Shown: positions 9,031 through 19,248, counted from the stretch's first letter. The stretch is DNA of 32,433 nucleotides from Myxococcales bacterium (GCA_007119595.1 SKPJ01000385.1:1-32433), one strand, 5' to 3'. Notes: generated by a model from the sequence alone, not told the origin. Translations and numbers: made by a program.

Positions 9031-9715
9031 GGCTCGGCAATAAGGGGTGGTTGGGCTTTAGCGCTTCCAGTTGTTCCAGCGCACGGTGGGACATCTCTTG
9101 ATTGCGGGTGTTGATCCCGAATCGTGCCAGGAGTGCAAAGATTTCGGGGTTGTCCGGTTCCATTTTTGCGGCCCGTTGTAGCCCTCGTCCGGCCTCTTCT
9201 TTGAGGGGTTTGTTGGTGGGGTCGAGCTTGAATCGAGTATAGGCCAGATTGGCCAGGATAATGCCCCGCGACGGGTCGTAGTCGCAGGCTCGTTGAAAAT
9301 ATTCTCGAGCCGCGTTGAAATCGCCGAGGCGAAGATAGGTCAAACCATCGCGTAAATAGATATCTCCCATGGCCTCGGCCTCCGGATCGATGTCCGGCAG
9401 GTCTGGCGCCACTGGCTTGGCATCCGTATCGGGCCGTGATTGAATCTGGACCATCGCCCGTCCAATGGCTCGGCGAACATCGAGAGCCTTACGGGTTAGA
9501 TCCATATTTCCGAGACGTTGAAAGTTCTCGGCCCGATAAAACCGCTCGTAGCGATCATAGCGGTCGCGTACCTCCTCCATGGTCGCCTCGCCCGTCAGGT
9601 TGAGGACCACGTAGGGATTTGATGTGTCCTGAATGCGCTCAAAATCCTCGCGCACGATGGACCGAATCCGTTCGATTCGATCTGTGTGCTCATCTGGTGA
9701 GTCGACCTTCGACAT
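9008..9715 (-). CDS. TPR protein with a J-domain-like N-terminus lacking HPD
   Basis: This is a 235-residue cytoplasmic protein without signal peptide or membrane segment. Residues ~30-85 (NPYVVLNLTGEATMEEVRDR) resemble a J-domain in spacing and helix pattern. The HPD tripeptide needed to stimulate Hsp70 is absent; YRAENFQRLG stands in the loop. The C-terminal half holds about three TPR units, including DGLTYLRLGDFNAAREYFQR followed by ACDYDPSRG. TPRs mediate protein contacts. J-like plus TPR proteins are frequent in Myxococcota-type genomes; their partners are mostly unknown. The gene is monocistronic here, convergent with and overlapping the LptD-like gene by 23 bases and divergent from queA. 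Calling the N-terminus J-like is inference. Confidence 0.75.
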   Translation of the reverse strand: MSKVDSPDEHTDRIERIRSIVREDFERIQDTSNPYVVLNLTGEATMEEVRDRYDRYERFYRAENFQRLGNMDLTRKALDVRRAIGRAMVQIQSRPDTDAKPVAPDLPDIDPEAEAMGDIYLRDGLTYLRLGDFNAAREYFQRACDYDPSRGIILANLAYTRFKLDPTNKPLKEEAGRGLQRAAKMEPDNPEIFALLARFGINTRNQEMSHRALEQLEALKPNHPLLPSLKKRAKY

Positions 9716-9842
9716 GAGATACCGCTTTTCATCCGTTCGTATTTATGGTTTCAGTCCGTCGGACGCAAACTGGGACGTGAATGTGAGTGTAGGCTGAGAG
9801 TGGAAACGGAACAACTGTCAAACCGGACGGGACGACCGAGTG

Positions 9843-12184
<2,342 letters not shown>

Positions 12185-12285
12185 CCTGTGCCATTCGCAC
12201 TGATAAGTGACAGCGTCGTTTGCGAAGTTCGTGTCGCTCGACGTACTACTGGAAATAAACCGGTGGCGACTGTCCTTGTTTCCCT

Positions 12286-12306
12286 CCACGGTGTTGAATG
12301 CCGTGG
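12286..12306 (+). other. Stem-loop in the tgt-yajC gap
   Basis: CCACGG (12286-12291) and CCGTGG (12301-12306) form a perfect six-base stem with a nine-base loop. It lies in the 174-base gap between tgt and yajC and has no T tract, so it does not look like a terminator. It could be a processing or stability hairpin, or chance. Confidence 0.3.
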
Positions 12307-12358
12307 CAAGACAAAACGCTGTGTTTCGCGGAATTGCCGATCTGGAGAAAAAACGTAC

Positions 12359-12721
12359 ATGAATTTGGCAACGTTTATCATCGCCCAAGCGGACGCGGGC
12401 GGAGGACTGATCTCGACGGTCATTATGTTCGGGGTCATCTTCTTGATCTTCTGGTTTATCCTGATTCGGCCGCAGAAAAAAGAAATGGAGCGCCACCAGA
12501 AGCTGTTGTCAGGGCTGAAAGCGGGCGACAAGGTCGTGACTGCCGGAGGGATTTTTGGCACCGTCAAATCCGTCGATGGACCGTTGCTTCAGCTTGAGAT
12601 CGGTCGCGGCACCAAGATCAAAATCGATCGTGATAAGATCCAAAAGATGCAAGAAGACTTCTTGAGTGACGCCGAAGACGGTGAGGACGACGACGACGGC
12701 GAAGAAAAGGACGACGATTAA
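12359..12721 (+). CDS. yajC: Preprotein translocase subunit YajC
   Basis: YajC is the small single-pass partner of SecDF in the Sec holotranslocon. The start at ATG 12359 (120 residues) is preferred over the long ORF-track extension because it fits family length and GGAG lies eleven bases upstream. A short N-terminal stretch leads into one transmembrane helix (VIMFGVIFLIFWFILIRPQKKEMERH), with the family signature FxxxIRPQKK at its cytoplasmic end. The cytoplasmic domain carries GDKVVTAGGIFGTV. The tail is unusual: the last ~20 residues are almost all Asp and Glu with a little Lys and Gly. The downstream ORF starts 13 bases after the stop, and secD 191 bases after. Confidence 0.95.
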   Translation: MNLATFIIAQADAGGGLISTVIMFGVIFLIFWFILIRPQKKEMERHQKLLSGLKAGDKVVTAGGIFGTVKSVDGPLLQLEIGRGTKIKIDRDKIQKMQEDFLSDAEDGEDDDDGEEKDDD

Positions 12722-12733
12722 GAGGTATCGAAA

Positions 12734-12916
12734 ATGCCATCGACTGCGTGGGTGCCACAAAAAACCGGTGCCCCGGAGATCGGTTGCAAATCTACCTCGC
12801 CGCTGCCCGGCATTCGACATATGGTCAGTGGCTCTGAGAGAGAATCATTGAACGGAACCAACCCCTGCCCATCGGGTGGTGGGATGGTCATCCCGAACGG
12901 AGTTTCGGTTTTATGA
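12734..12916 (+). CDS. Possible 60-residue leader ORF overlapping the secD start
   Basis: This short ORF fills almost the whole yajC-secD gap. Its ATG is preceded by AAGAGG at eight-base spacing, using the yajC stop region as ribosome-binding site. Its TGA overlaps the secD ATG as ATGA, the arrangement of translationally coupled genes. The peptide resembles nothing I recognise; it is rich in Ser, Gly and Pro (GTNPCPSGGGMVIPNGVSV). It has no hydrophobic segment, so it does not look like a SecM- or VemP-type secretion monitor, which carry export signals. An ORF of 60 codons can arise by chance at this base composition. The real evidence is only the ribosome-binding site and the overlap. Confidence 0.3.
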   Translation: MPSTAWVPQKTGAPEIGCKSTSPLPGIRHMVSGSERESLNGTNPCPSGGGMVIPNGVSVL

Positions 12917-14727
12917 AAAGTGCATTGTACCGCTGGGGAATCGTATTGGTGGCATTTGTGGCCGCTCTCTACGTGCTGACCCCGACCATGCTCGATTGGT
13001 CGACGGGTCAACTCGATGGAGAACCGGTGACCACTGAGGGGTTCGCCTCTCATTTTGTGGAAGCTCCGGAGCATGAGGGTCAGGAGGCGGAGTGGAAAAA
13101 CTTCGAACCTCTAACCCTGGGACTCGACCTGCAGGGCGGTCTGCTTCTGCAGTACCACGTCTATGTCGACCGGGCGGTCCAGGATCGTCTGGAGCGGATG
13201 GAGGACGACATCGAGGAGCGCCTTCTGCGGCAGAACCCCGATATCGACGTCGACGTGCGCCATGTGCGCGGAGAAATCTATCTCGACCTCGAATTCGCCG
13301 ATAGCGATTCCATGAGATTGGTGGACGACGATTTTATGGGCTTTTTCCCCAATTTCGAGGTCAGCGATATAGGCAATAACACCCTGCGCATGGAGATGTT
13401 CGAAGAATATATCGAGGAGACGCAGGACTTTGCGATCACCCAGGCCATCGAGACGATTCGCTCCAGGATTGATGCGCTCGGTGTGACGGAGCCCTCCATT
13501 GCCCGACAGGGAGCCAACGACATCGTGGTGCAGCTTCCCGGGATTGGCGAGGACAACGTCGACCGGGCCCGCGATCTCATCGGCCAGACCGCACAGTTGC
13601 GCTTCCAGATGGTCGATGACGAGGGAACGAATCAATTTTTCAGTCAATTCAGTGGTCAACTCCCGCAGGGCTTTCAATTGCGCCGCATCGGCGGCGGCTA
13701 CCAGTCGATTACACATCAGGACAAGGAGGCGCTGCAGGATTTCTTTGAAGGCCGTGTGCCCGAAGATCGGATCATCGGTTATCAGCACCATCCGGTCTAT
13801 ATCGATGAAGAAGCCGGGATTCTCGACGAGGATCGCTCCTATTGGTTGACCTATTTGATCTATCGCGACACGGAAGTGACCGGCGATTATATCCAGGATG
13901 CGCGTGTGGCCATCGATCAGGACTTCAACCGTCCGTACGTGGCACTGAACTTCGACGCCACCGGCGCCGATATGTTCGCCGAGACCACCACCGAAAATGT
14001 GGGCCAGCGATTTGCGATCATGATGGACGATGAAGTCCAGAGCGCACCGGTCATCAACGAGCCCATCACCCTGGGACGTGCCCGCATCACCCTCGGCGAT
14101 ATGCAGTCCTATACCGAGATTCAGCAGGAAGCACAGGATCTGGTCATCATTCTTCGCCACGGTGCCCTGCCGGCGCCCATCGAGTTGCAATTCGAGACTC
14201 TCGTGGGGCCGACACTGGGACAGGAATCCATCGATTCCAGTATGCGCGCCCTCCTCGTTGGTAGCCTGCTGGTGATTTTCTTCATGCTCTTTTATTACCG
14301 CCGAAGCGGTGGGGTCTCCACAGTTGCTCTGATGTTGAACCTGACATTTATCATGGCCGTACTGGCCGGACTGGGCGCCACATTGACCCTTCCCGGCATC
14401 GCCGGGATCATTTTGACCGTCGGTATGGCGGTCGACGCAAACGTCATCATCTACGAGCGTATTCGCGAGGAATGGGTGGCGGGAAAACCGATGAAGGAGT
14501 CCATCAACGAGGGCTTTGGCAAGGCCTATTCGGCCGTCTTCGATGCCAATATCACCACCGGTATCGCCGGGTTGGTTCTCCTGCAATACGGAACGGGACC
14601 CATCCGTGGGTTCGCAGTCACGCTCCTCATCGGGATCGCGGCGACGCTGTTTACGGCGGTCTACGTCACGAGATTGCTCTTCGTGGAGTGGATGGAGCGC
14701 ACCAAGACCAACAAATTGAGCATCTGA
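12913..14727 (+). CDS. secD: Protein translocase subunit SecD
   Basis: SecD with SecF uses the proton or sodium gradient to pull exported chains through SecYEG from the periplasmic side. The 604-residue protein has an N-terminal membrane helix (GIVLVAFVAALYVLTP), then the SecD signature LTLGLDLQGGLLLQYHV near residue 68. The large periplasmic domain follows, with ALGVTEPSIARQGANDIVVQ near 190 and many acidic residues. The five-helix RND-like membrane bundle starts near 444. Signature GMAVDANVIIYERIREE near 503 carries the conserved aspartate of ion coupling, and GTGPIRGFAVTLLIG lies near 560. Length is normal for separate SecD. GGAG precedes the ATG. secF follows after 75 bases containing a striking inverted repeat. 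Confidence 0.97.
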   Translation: MKSALYRWGIVLVAFVAALYVLTPTMLDWSTGQLDGEPVTTEGFASHFVEAPEHEGQEAEWKNFEPLTLGLDLQGGLLLQYHVYVDRAVQDRLERMEDDIEERLLRQNPDIDVDVRHVRGEIYLDLEFADSDSMRLVDDDFMGFFPNFEVSDIGNNTLRMEMFEEYIEETQDFAITQAIETIRSRIDALGVTEPSIARQGANDIVVQLPGIGEDNVDRARDLIGQTAQLRFQMVDDEGTNQFFSQFSGQLPQGFQLRRIGGGYQSITHQDKEALQDFFEGRVPEDRIIGYQHHPVYIDEEAGILDEDRSYWLTYLIYRDTEVTGDYIQDARVAIDQDFNRPYVALNFDATGADMFAETTTENVGQRFAIMMDDEVQSAPVINEPITLGRARITLGDMQSYTEIQQEAQDLVIILRHGALPAPIELQFETLVGPTLGQESIDSSMRALLVGSLLVIFFMLFYYRRSGGVSTVALMLNLTFIMAVLAGLGATLTLPGIAGIILTVGMAVDANVIIYERIREEWVAGKPMKESINEGFGKAYSAVFDANITTGIAGLVLLQYGTGPIRGFAVTLLIGIAATLFTAVYVTRLLFVEWMERTKTNKLSI

Positions 14728-14730
14728 CCG

Positions 14731-14780
14731 GACGGCGATAACGACACCGAGAGTCAATCGCCGTCGACGACGACGGCGAT
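14731..14780 (+). promoter_or_regulatory. Competing-hairpin element between secD and secF
   Basis: Three nine-base elements lie in the 75-base gap: GACGGCGAT (14731-14739), its exact reverse complement ATCGCCGTC (14757-14765), and GACGGCGAT again (14772-14780). The middle copy can pair perfectly with either outer copy, giving two mutually exclusive stems with loops of 17 or 6 bases. The last copy ends 22 bases before the secF ATG. No T tract follows, so transcription termination is not implied. A role in setting SecF translation or mRNA stability is inferred. Confidence 0.5.
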
Positions 14781-14802
14781 CCAGAAAGCAGAAGAGATTT
14801 CT

Positions 14803-15999
14803 ATGAAGATGTGGCAGATATATCCCTATGATGCGAATCGTGACATCATGGGGAAACGAAAATACACCAAGTGGTTGTCGGCGGCATTTCTCGTCGGCAG
14901 CATTCTCCTTCTGGCGTTGGTCGGACCGCGTTGGGGCATCGATTTTCAGGGCGGAACGGAAGTGATCCTCCAATTTGAGGATTCCGTGGGCGACGACGAG
15001 GTGCGAGACGCCGCCGAAGCCATCGATCTGGCGGCTCCTCTCGTGCAGCGCTTCGGCAGAGAAGAGGATAACCAATTCATGGTTCAAACCCGTGATGTCG
15101 CCATCGTCGACGACGACGATTACGAGCGTATCATGGAGGAATTGGCAGCCCTCGGCGACCACGAGAGTACGGATCCCATCGAAGAGCAACCGGACCGGAT
15201 GGAGGTGCGCTATACCGCCGAAAAAAGCCACGAGGAGCTGCGGCAGGCATTGCAGGCCGCTGGTCTCGACGAAGTGGATATTCAAAACCGGGGTCAGCGA
15301 GAGGAGTATTGGTACGCCCTGACCTTTCAGGATTTGCAGCGACATCTGAGGTCGGGGTTCAAAGAGTATTTTGGTGATCGCTTCGATGAGCGAAGTGGTG
15401 TCCAGAGACTGGAGTCGGTGGGACCACGGGCCGGTGAGCAACTGCGCAATGATGGCATGTTGGCCATGATCATCGCTCTGATCGCCATTCTCATCTATAT
15501 CTGGTTCCGCTTCGACATTCGCTACTCACCGGGAGCGGTGGCTGCGCTGGCTCACGATATTACGATTGCGCTCGGAATCTTTATCATCCTCGATATCGAA
15601 TTTAGTTTGCCCATCGTGGCGGCCCTGTTGACCATTATCGGTTATTCGCTCAACGACACGATCGTCGTCTTCGACCGGATTCGGGAGAACCTTGATTTTG
15701 CGGGTGATAAATCCGTCGTCGAGGTCGCAAACCAGGCGATCAATCAGACGATGAGTCGGACCCTGATCACATCGATGACCACCTTTGGAGCGGTGTTGAT
15801 GATCGCCTTGATCGCCACCGGGTTGATCGAGGATTTCGCCATGGCCCTGATGGTGGGAATCGTGGTCGGTACCTATTCGTCGATTTTCGTGGCCTCGCCG
15901 GTGATGCTCAAGATGGATGCATACCTCAAAGAACGCCAAGAGACGGCGGCTCTTCTCGAAGAGGACGAGGAAGAGCCCGAACCGAAGGCGCGCGTTTGA
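14803..15999 (+). CDS. secF: Protein translocase subunit SecF
   Basis: SecF is the partner of SecD in the Sec holotranslocon. The 398-residue protein has an N-terminal membrane helix (WLSAAFLVGSILLLALVGP), then the SecF signature GIDFQGGTEVILQF near residue 45. An acidic periplasmic domain of about 160 residues follows, longer than in E. coli SecF. The membrane bundle begins near 217 (MLAMIIALIAILIYIWFRF). Signature GYSLNDTIVVFDRIREN near 280 holds the conserved aspartates. The C-terminus is cytoplasmic and acidic (EEDEEEPEPKAR). A purine-rich AGAAGAG serves as ribosome-binding site. The gene ends the yajC-secD-secF group and is followed by a strong terminator. Confidence 0.97.
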   Translation: MKMWQIYPYDANRDIMGKRKYTKWLSAAFLVGSILLLALVGPRWGIDFQGGTEVILQFEDSVGDDEVRDAAEAIDLAAPLVQRFGREEDNQFMVQTRDVAIVDDDDYERIMEELAALGDHESTDPIEEQPDRMEVRYTAEKSHEELRQALQAAGLDEVDIQNRGQREEYWYALTFQDLQRHLRSGFKEYFGDRFDERSGVQRLESVGPRAGEQLRNDGMLAMIIALIAILIYIWFRFDIRYSPGAVAALAHDITIALGIFIILDIEFSLPIVAALLTIIGYSLNDTIVVFDRIRENLDFAGDKSVVEVANQAINQTMSRTLITSMTTFGAVLMIALIATGLIEDFAMALMVGIVVGTYSSIFVASPVMLKMDAYLKERQETAALLEEDEEEPEPKARV

Positions 16000-16033
16000 T
16001 GCCTTTGTAGCCAACGGCGGAGCCGTCAACGAA

Positions 16034-16060
16034 CCCCGGGTCCGCCGACCCGGGGTTTTT
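16034..16060 (+). terminator. Rho-independent terminator after secF
   Basis: CCCCGGGTC (16034-16042) and GACCCGGGG (16047-16055) form a perfect nine-base stem with a four-base loop. TTTTTGTTTT follows directly. It closes the queA-to-secF transcript 34 bases after the secF stop and separates it from recJ. Confidence 0.93.
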
Positions 16061-16156
16061 GTTTTCCCGGCAGGCCATCGGGTTACTGTGACGGTGGAGA
16101 GCATTTTTGTTAGGTTCGTTTTTTAGGATGGACACGAAGTAGCACGCTCTAGGCAG

Positions 16157-17941
16157 TTGCTTTGGCAAATTCGGGACTCGGAACTTTTGAAACGTCGACG
16201 AAAAGAGTGGATTGTCTATCAAACGCGCCAACAGCGTGAAGACGAATTGGTGCGCGCACTCGACGTACATCCATTGACGGCCCGGATCTTATTGCGGCGA
16301 GGGTTTACGGATCTCGATAGCGCCGAACAATTTCTAAACCCCACTCTGGACCGGATGCACGATCCATTTTTGTTGAAGGGAATGGACTCGGCAGTTCGCG
16401 AGATCTTGACCTCCATCGATCGCGGTGAACGGATCCTGGTTTATGGGGACTACGACGTCGATGGCGTTTGTAGCATCTCGCTGCTCTATCAATTTCTTAA
16501 GCAACTCGGGGCGAGGGTCGATTATTACGTGCCGCTCAGAGATCAGGATGGCTACGGACTCAATTTCGATAATGTCCGAAAGGCCAGCAAGAAGGGATAC
16601 GATCTCGTCGTGACCACCGATTGCGGTGTCTCCAATGTGGAGGAGATCGGATTGGCCAACCAACTCGGTATGCGCGTGGTGGTCGTCGATCACCACACGG
16701 TGCCGGAACAACTTCCCCCGGCGGCGGCGATCTTAAATCCCCTTCAAAAAGATTGTGAATTCCCTTTTGAAGAATTGGCCGCCGTAGGAGTCACCTTTCA
16801 TCTATTGGTGGCGCTTCGGAGCAAATTGCGTGAACACGGCGTATTCGAGCAGATTCCGGAACCGGATCTGAGGGAATATCTGGATCTGGTGGCGCTGGGG
16901 ACGGTGGCCGACGTCGTCCCCCTGATCGACGTCAATCGAACCTTCGTGCGCCATGGCCTGGAAGTTTTGGCGAGCCGTCGGCGGGCTGGCATTTCGGCAT
17001 TGATGGAGCGCGCTCACGTCAATGAGAAGCGGGTCACTCCCGAGACGATCAGCTTTCGGCTGGCTCCCCGGCTCAATGCGGCGGGTCGGATGGGCGATGC
17101 ATCGATCTGCGTGGAGTTGTTGACCACCCATAGTTATGGTCGGGCCATCGAATTGGCACGACGTCTCGAGGAGTTTAACGAACGCCGCCAGGCATGTGAG
17201 CGCGATATTCTGGAGAAGGTGCTGCCCCTGGCCGAGGCGCAATACGAGGCCGGTCGAAAGATGCTGGTGGTCGCCGAGCGCAAGTGGCACCGAGGAGTGT
17301 TGGGGATCGTGGCCAGTCGACTTGTCGAGCGCTACCACCGCCCTGCTGTTCTGGTTGGTATCGACGAGGATGGCGTCGGCAAAGGCAGCGTGCGAAGCAT
17401 CAACGGCATCGACGTCATCGAGCTTCTTCGTTCGAGCTCCGATTTGCTCGAGACCTTCGGAGGACATACCGCTGCTGCTGGACTCTCGGTTCGGGAGACG
17501 AATATCGATGATCTGCGCGACCGGCTCGACGATGCCCTCGGTGCCACCCTCGATGAAAAGGGTCTTCCCCGCCCGCGACTTCAGATCGATTGCGAAGTTG
17601 AGCTCTCCGAACTCGATGTGAGCTTCGGACGTGATCTGACGCGATTGGGCCCTTTCGGAATCGGAAATCGAGAGCCGGTGTTACTCTGTCGTCAAAGCAA
17701 AGCCACCCGTGTTCGAGTGGTCGGAAAAAATCATCTGAAGGCAAAATTTCGAGACGGAAGTGGTTCGCTGGAGGGTATAGGATTTTCTATGGCCGATGAC
17801 CGCCCATTGCTCAATCAGCGTGTGTCGGTGGCCTTTGTTCCGCGCTTTGCCACCTTCCGCGGCCGGACCCGTCTGGAGATGCATATCCGCGGCCTTCGAT
17901 CCTCCGGCGAACACTGTCCCGACCGCATCGAACATCTCTGA
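16157..17941 (+). CDS. recJ: Single-stranded-DNA-specific exonuclease RecJ
   Basis: RecJ is a 5'-to-3' single-strand DNA exonuclease in recombination and mismatch or base-excision repair. All DHH-family motifs are visible: YGDYDVDGVCS near residue 95 (motif I), TTDCGVSN near 153 (II), VVVDHHTVP near 174 (III), LGTVADVVPL near 248 (IV). RLNAAGRMGDAS near 303 follows, and the DHHA1 motif ETFGGHTAAAGLSV is near 431. A C-terminal OB-like domain contains GPFGIGNREPVLL. Length (594) is normal. The start is uncertain: the only upstream choices in this frame are non-ATG, TTG 16157 being the longest, with no good ribosome-binding site; a TTG about ten codons later is also possible. The small membrane gene follows after 15 bases. 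Confidence 0.94.
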   Translation: MLWQIRDSELLKRRRKEWIVYQTRQQREDELVRALDVHPLTARILLRRGFTDLDSAEQFLNPTLDRMHDPFLLKGMDSAVREILTSIDRGERILVYGDYDVDGVCSISLLYQFLKQLGARVDYYVPLRDQDGYGLNFDNVRKASKKGYDLVVTTDCGVSNVEEIGLANQLGMRVVVVDHHTVPEQLPPAAAILNPLQKDCEFPFEELAAVGVTFHLLVALRSKLREHGVFEQIPEPDLREYLDLVALGTVADVVPLIDVNRTFVRHGLEVLASRRRAGISALMERAHVNEKRVTPETISFRLAPRLNAAGRMGDASICVELLTTHSYGRAIELARRLEEFNERRQACERDILEKVLPLAEAQYEAGRKMLVVAERKWHRGVLGIVASRLVERYHRPAVLVGIDEDGVGKGSVRSINGIDVIELLRSSSDLLETFGGHTAAAGLSVRETNIDDLRDRLDDALGATLDEKGLPRPRLQIDCEVELSELDVSFGRDLTRLGPFGIGNREPVLLCRQSKATRVRVVGKNHLKAKFRDGSGSLEGIGFSMADDRPLLNQRVSVAFVPRFATFRGRTRLEMHIRGLRSSGEHCPDRIEHL

Positions 17942-17956
17942 CAGAGAGGTCTGTCC

Positions 17957-18244
17957 ATGGCTCATCGTCGCCGCCGAACGACTCGACGACGATCTCCGAA
18001 TTTTTGGTTCATCATCTTCCAAATTATCATTCTTTTCGCTCTTTTGGTGGCAGTGATTTCCGTAGCCGATTCTATCGGTGAGGGAACGGGGGTGCTCGTC
18101 GAGTCGCTGGCCACCGAAGATCTGGCAATCGAAGGAAAGGGAGGCGATGAAGTGTCCGAACTTTCGAGTCGGCGCACAGACGATACCGCCTCTATTTATC
18201 GCGGCGACGAGAGCGAATCGAACACCGATATCGATGTGGAATAA
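17957..18244 (+). CDS. Small single-pass membrane protein, function unknown
   Basis: This is a 95-residue protein I cannot assign to a family. It begins with an Arg-rich stretch (MAHRRRRTTRRR), then one strong membrane helix at about residues 17-37 (FWFIIFQIIILFALLVAVIS). A polar, acidic C-terminal region rich in Ser, Asp and Glu follows. The positive-inside rule puts the N-terminus in the cytoplasm and the tail in the periplasm. AGAGAGG lies seven bases before the ATG, and the gene follows recJ by only 15 bases, so it is probably real and co-transcribed. The tail has no cysteines or repeats. A link to RecJ function is not implied by the sequence. Confidence 0.7.
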   Translation: MAHRRRRTTRRRSPNFWFIIFQIIILFALLVAVISVADSIGEGTGVLVESLATEDLAIEGKGGDEVSELSSRRTDDTASIYRGDESESNTDIDVE

Positions 18245-18321
18245 CACGAAGGAAATGGGGGAAATTCAGGTCTGTCATCCATAAGTCCCTATTTTATGCG
18301 CGGTTTTCAACGTTACAGGCC

Positions 18322-18350
18322 TTGACATTTATCTCGCTCGTGCGCATTGT
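18322..18350 (+). promoter_or_regulatory. Candidate promoter for the DUF3825 gene
   Basis: TTGACA (18322-18327) is a perfect -35 hexamer. It is followed after 17 bases by CATTGT (18345-18350), which matches the -10 consensus at only three of six positions. It would give a leader of about 90 bases before the ATG at 18448. Confidence 0.3.
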
Positions 18351-18395
18351 CGGCCATCAGGTGCGTGTTTTGCATCATTAATAACTTAGACATGT

Positions 18396-18412
18396 CCGGC
18401 GCATTGTGCCGG
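18396..18412 (+). other. GC-rich hairpin in the leader of the DUF3825 gene
   Basis: CCGGC (18396-18400) pairs with GCCGG (18408-18412), loop GCATTGT. A further GGCC pair follows (GGCCGGCGTCTCTGGCC), so the leader can fold into alternative GC-rich structures about 35-50 bases before the start codon. There is no T tract. Confidence 0.35.
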
Positions 18413-18447
18413 GGGGCCGGCGTCTCTGGCCTCCAATAGGGAAAACT

Positions 18448-19215
18448 ATGAATGAGCACTCTTTACCCCCGATTAAAGAATTCGCATTTCTTCCAGATTT
18501 CGCTGATCACCTGGTCGAATTAGAAGAACTAGCGGAGCACGAAGATTGGGAGTACCGCTACACCAAAAGTGATTTTCCACGCCCCATTCTCTACGCCTAC
18601 ATCATCCACACGTTCAATCGGATTGAGGAAGAAGGCAAAATTGCCTTTGCCGCAGACGATCTGGCCGCCTGTTTCAATACGGGCCTGGTGACCGAACAGC
18701 AGGAGCCAATCTTTGCGCTCTTTGATGAGAATAAGATTCCCGAGCGGCAGCCCTGGTATTTTCAGGGCTTTGTTCGCAAAGGCGACGTGCGAATGACGCG
18801 TTTTAGCGAATTGCCGGAGATGGCCAACTACATTGAATGTGCCGAAGATTTCGTCTTCAATCCGGCGATGGAGTTGCGACGTAATGCGGAACATCTGATC
18901 GCTGAAAATCGCGAGCGTTTTCCAGATGACTTCGCCAATTACGGGTCCTTTCAACTCCAGAATCTTCTCTCCGGTGCATTCGAAAATGCAGTACAGCGAG
19001 TGTGCAGAAACTACCGCATCGCCGTACCTCAATATCATCGAGGTCGCGTACAATTGCTCCTCCCTCTCTGCCTTCGGCACCCTTGCGAGCCCGATCTCGC
19101 AGCAGTGATCGAAAGGATGGATGAGTATTATCGCGTCGCCACCTGTCTGACCCTGGACCAAGCCTATAGCAATGCCCGGCTGCTGGGACGGGTGGACGAG
19201 ATCTGGTTGCGCTGA
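18448..19215 (+). CDS. DUF3825 domain-containing protein
   Basis: This is a 255-residue cytoplasmic protein. ATG 18448 is chosen because AGGG lies nine bases upstream and the preceding codons of the ORF-track version look non-coding. The sequence matches the DUF3825 pattern I know: an N-terminal FAFLPDFADHLVELEELAE, a central DLAACFNTGLVTEQQEPIFA, and a C-terminal block CRNYRIAVPQYHRGRVQLLL followed by PLCLR. The family is found in scattered bacteria, sometimes next to RNA-binding or LOTUS-type domains; its activity is not established. No signal peptide, membrane helix or known catalytic triad is seen. It is probably monocistronic and converges with the Rieske gene with a 33-base gap. Confidence 0.82.
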   Translation: MNEHSLPPIKEFAFLPDFADHLVELEELAEHEDWEYRYTKSDFPRPILYAYIIHTFNRIEEEGKIAFAADDLAACFNTGLVTEQQEPIFALFDENKIPERQPWYFQGFVRKGDVRMTRFSELPEMANYIECAEDFVFNPAMELRRNAEHLIAENRERFPDDFANYGSFQLQNLLSGAFENAVQRVCRNYRIAVPQYHRGRVQLLLPLCLRHPCEPDLAAVIERMDEYYRVATCLTLDQAYSNARLLGRVDEIWLR

Positions 19216-19248
19216 GCAATGACGCAAAAAAAGCGTGTGTCTTCCCAC

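Noticed and set aside
12188-12358. 57-codon N-terminal extension of YajC
   Set aside because: YajC proteins begin shortly before the membrane helix. The extension is basic and unlike the family, so it is in-frame intergenic sequence.
13111-15441. 776-codon open frame antisense to secD and secF
   Set aside because: It spans two certain genes and their gap in the opposite direction. Its translation is low-complexity, rich in His, Asp and Leu, with no domain pattern. It reflects codon bias of the real genes.
16802-17467. 221-codon minus-strand frame inside recJ
   Set aside because: It lies wholly inside a clear RecJ coding region and has no recognisable features.
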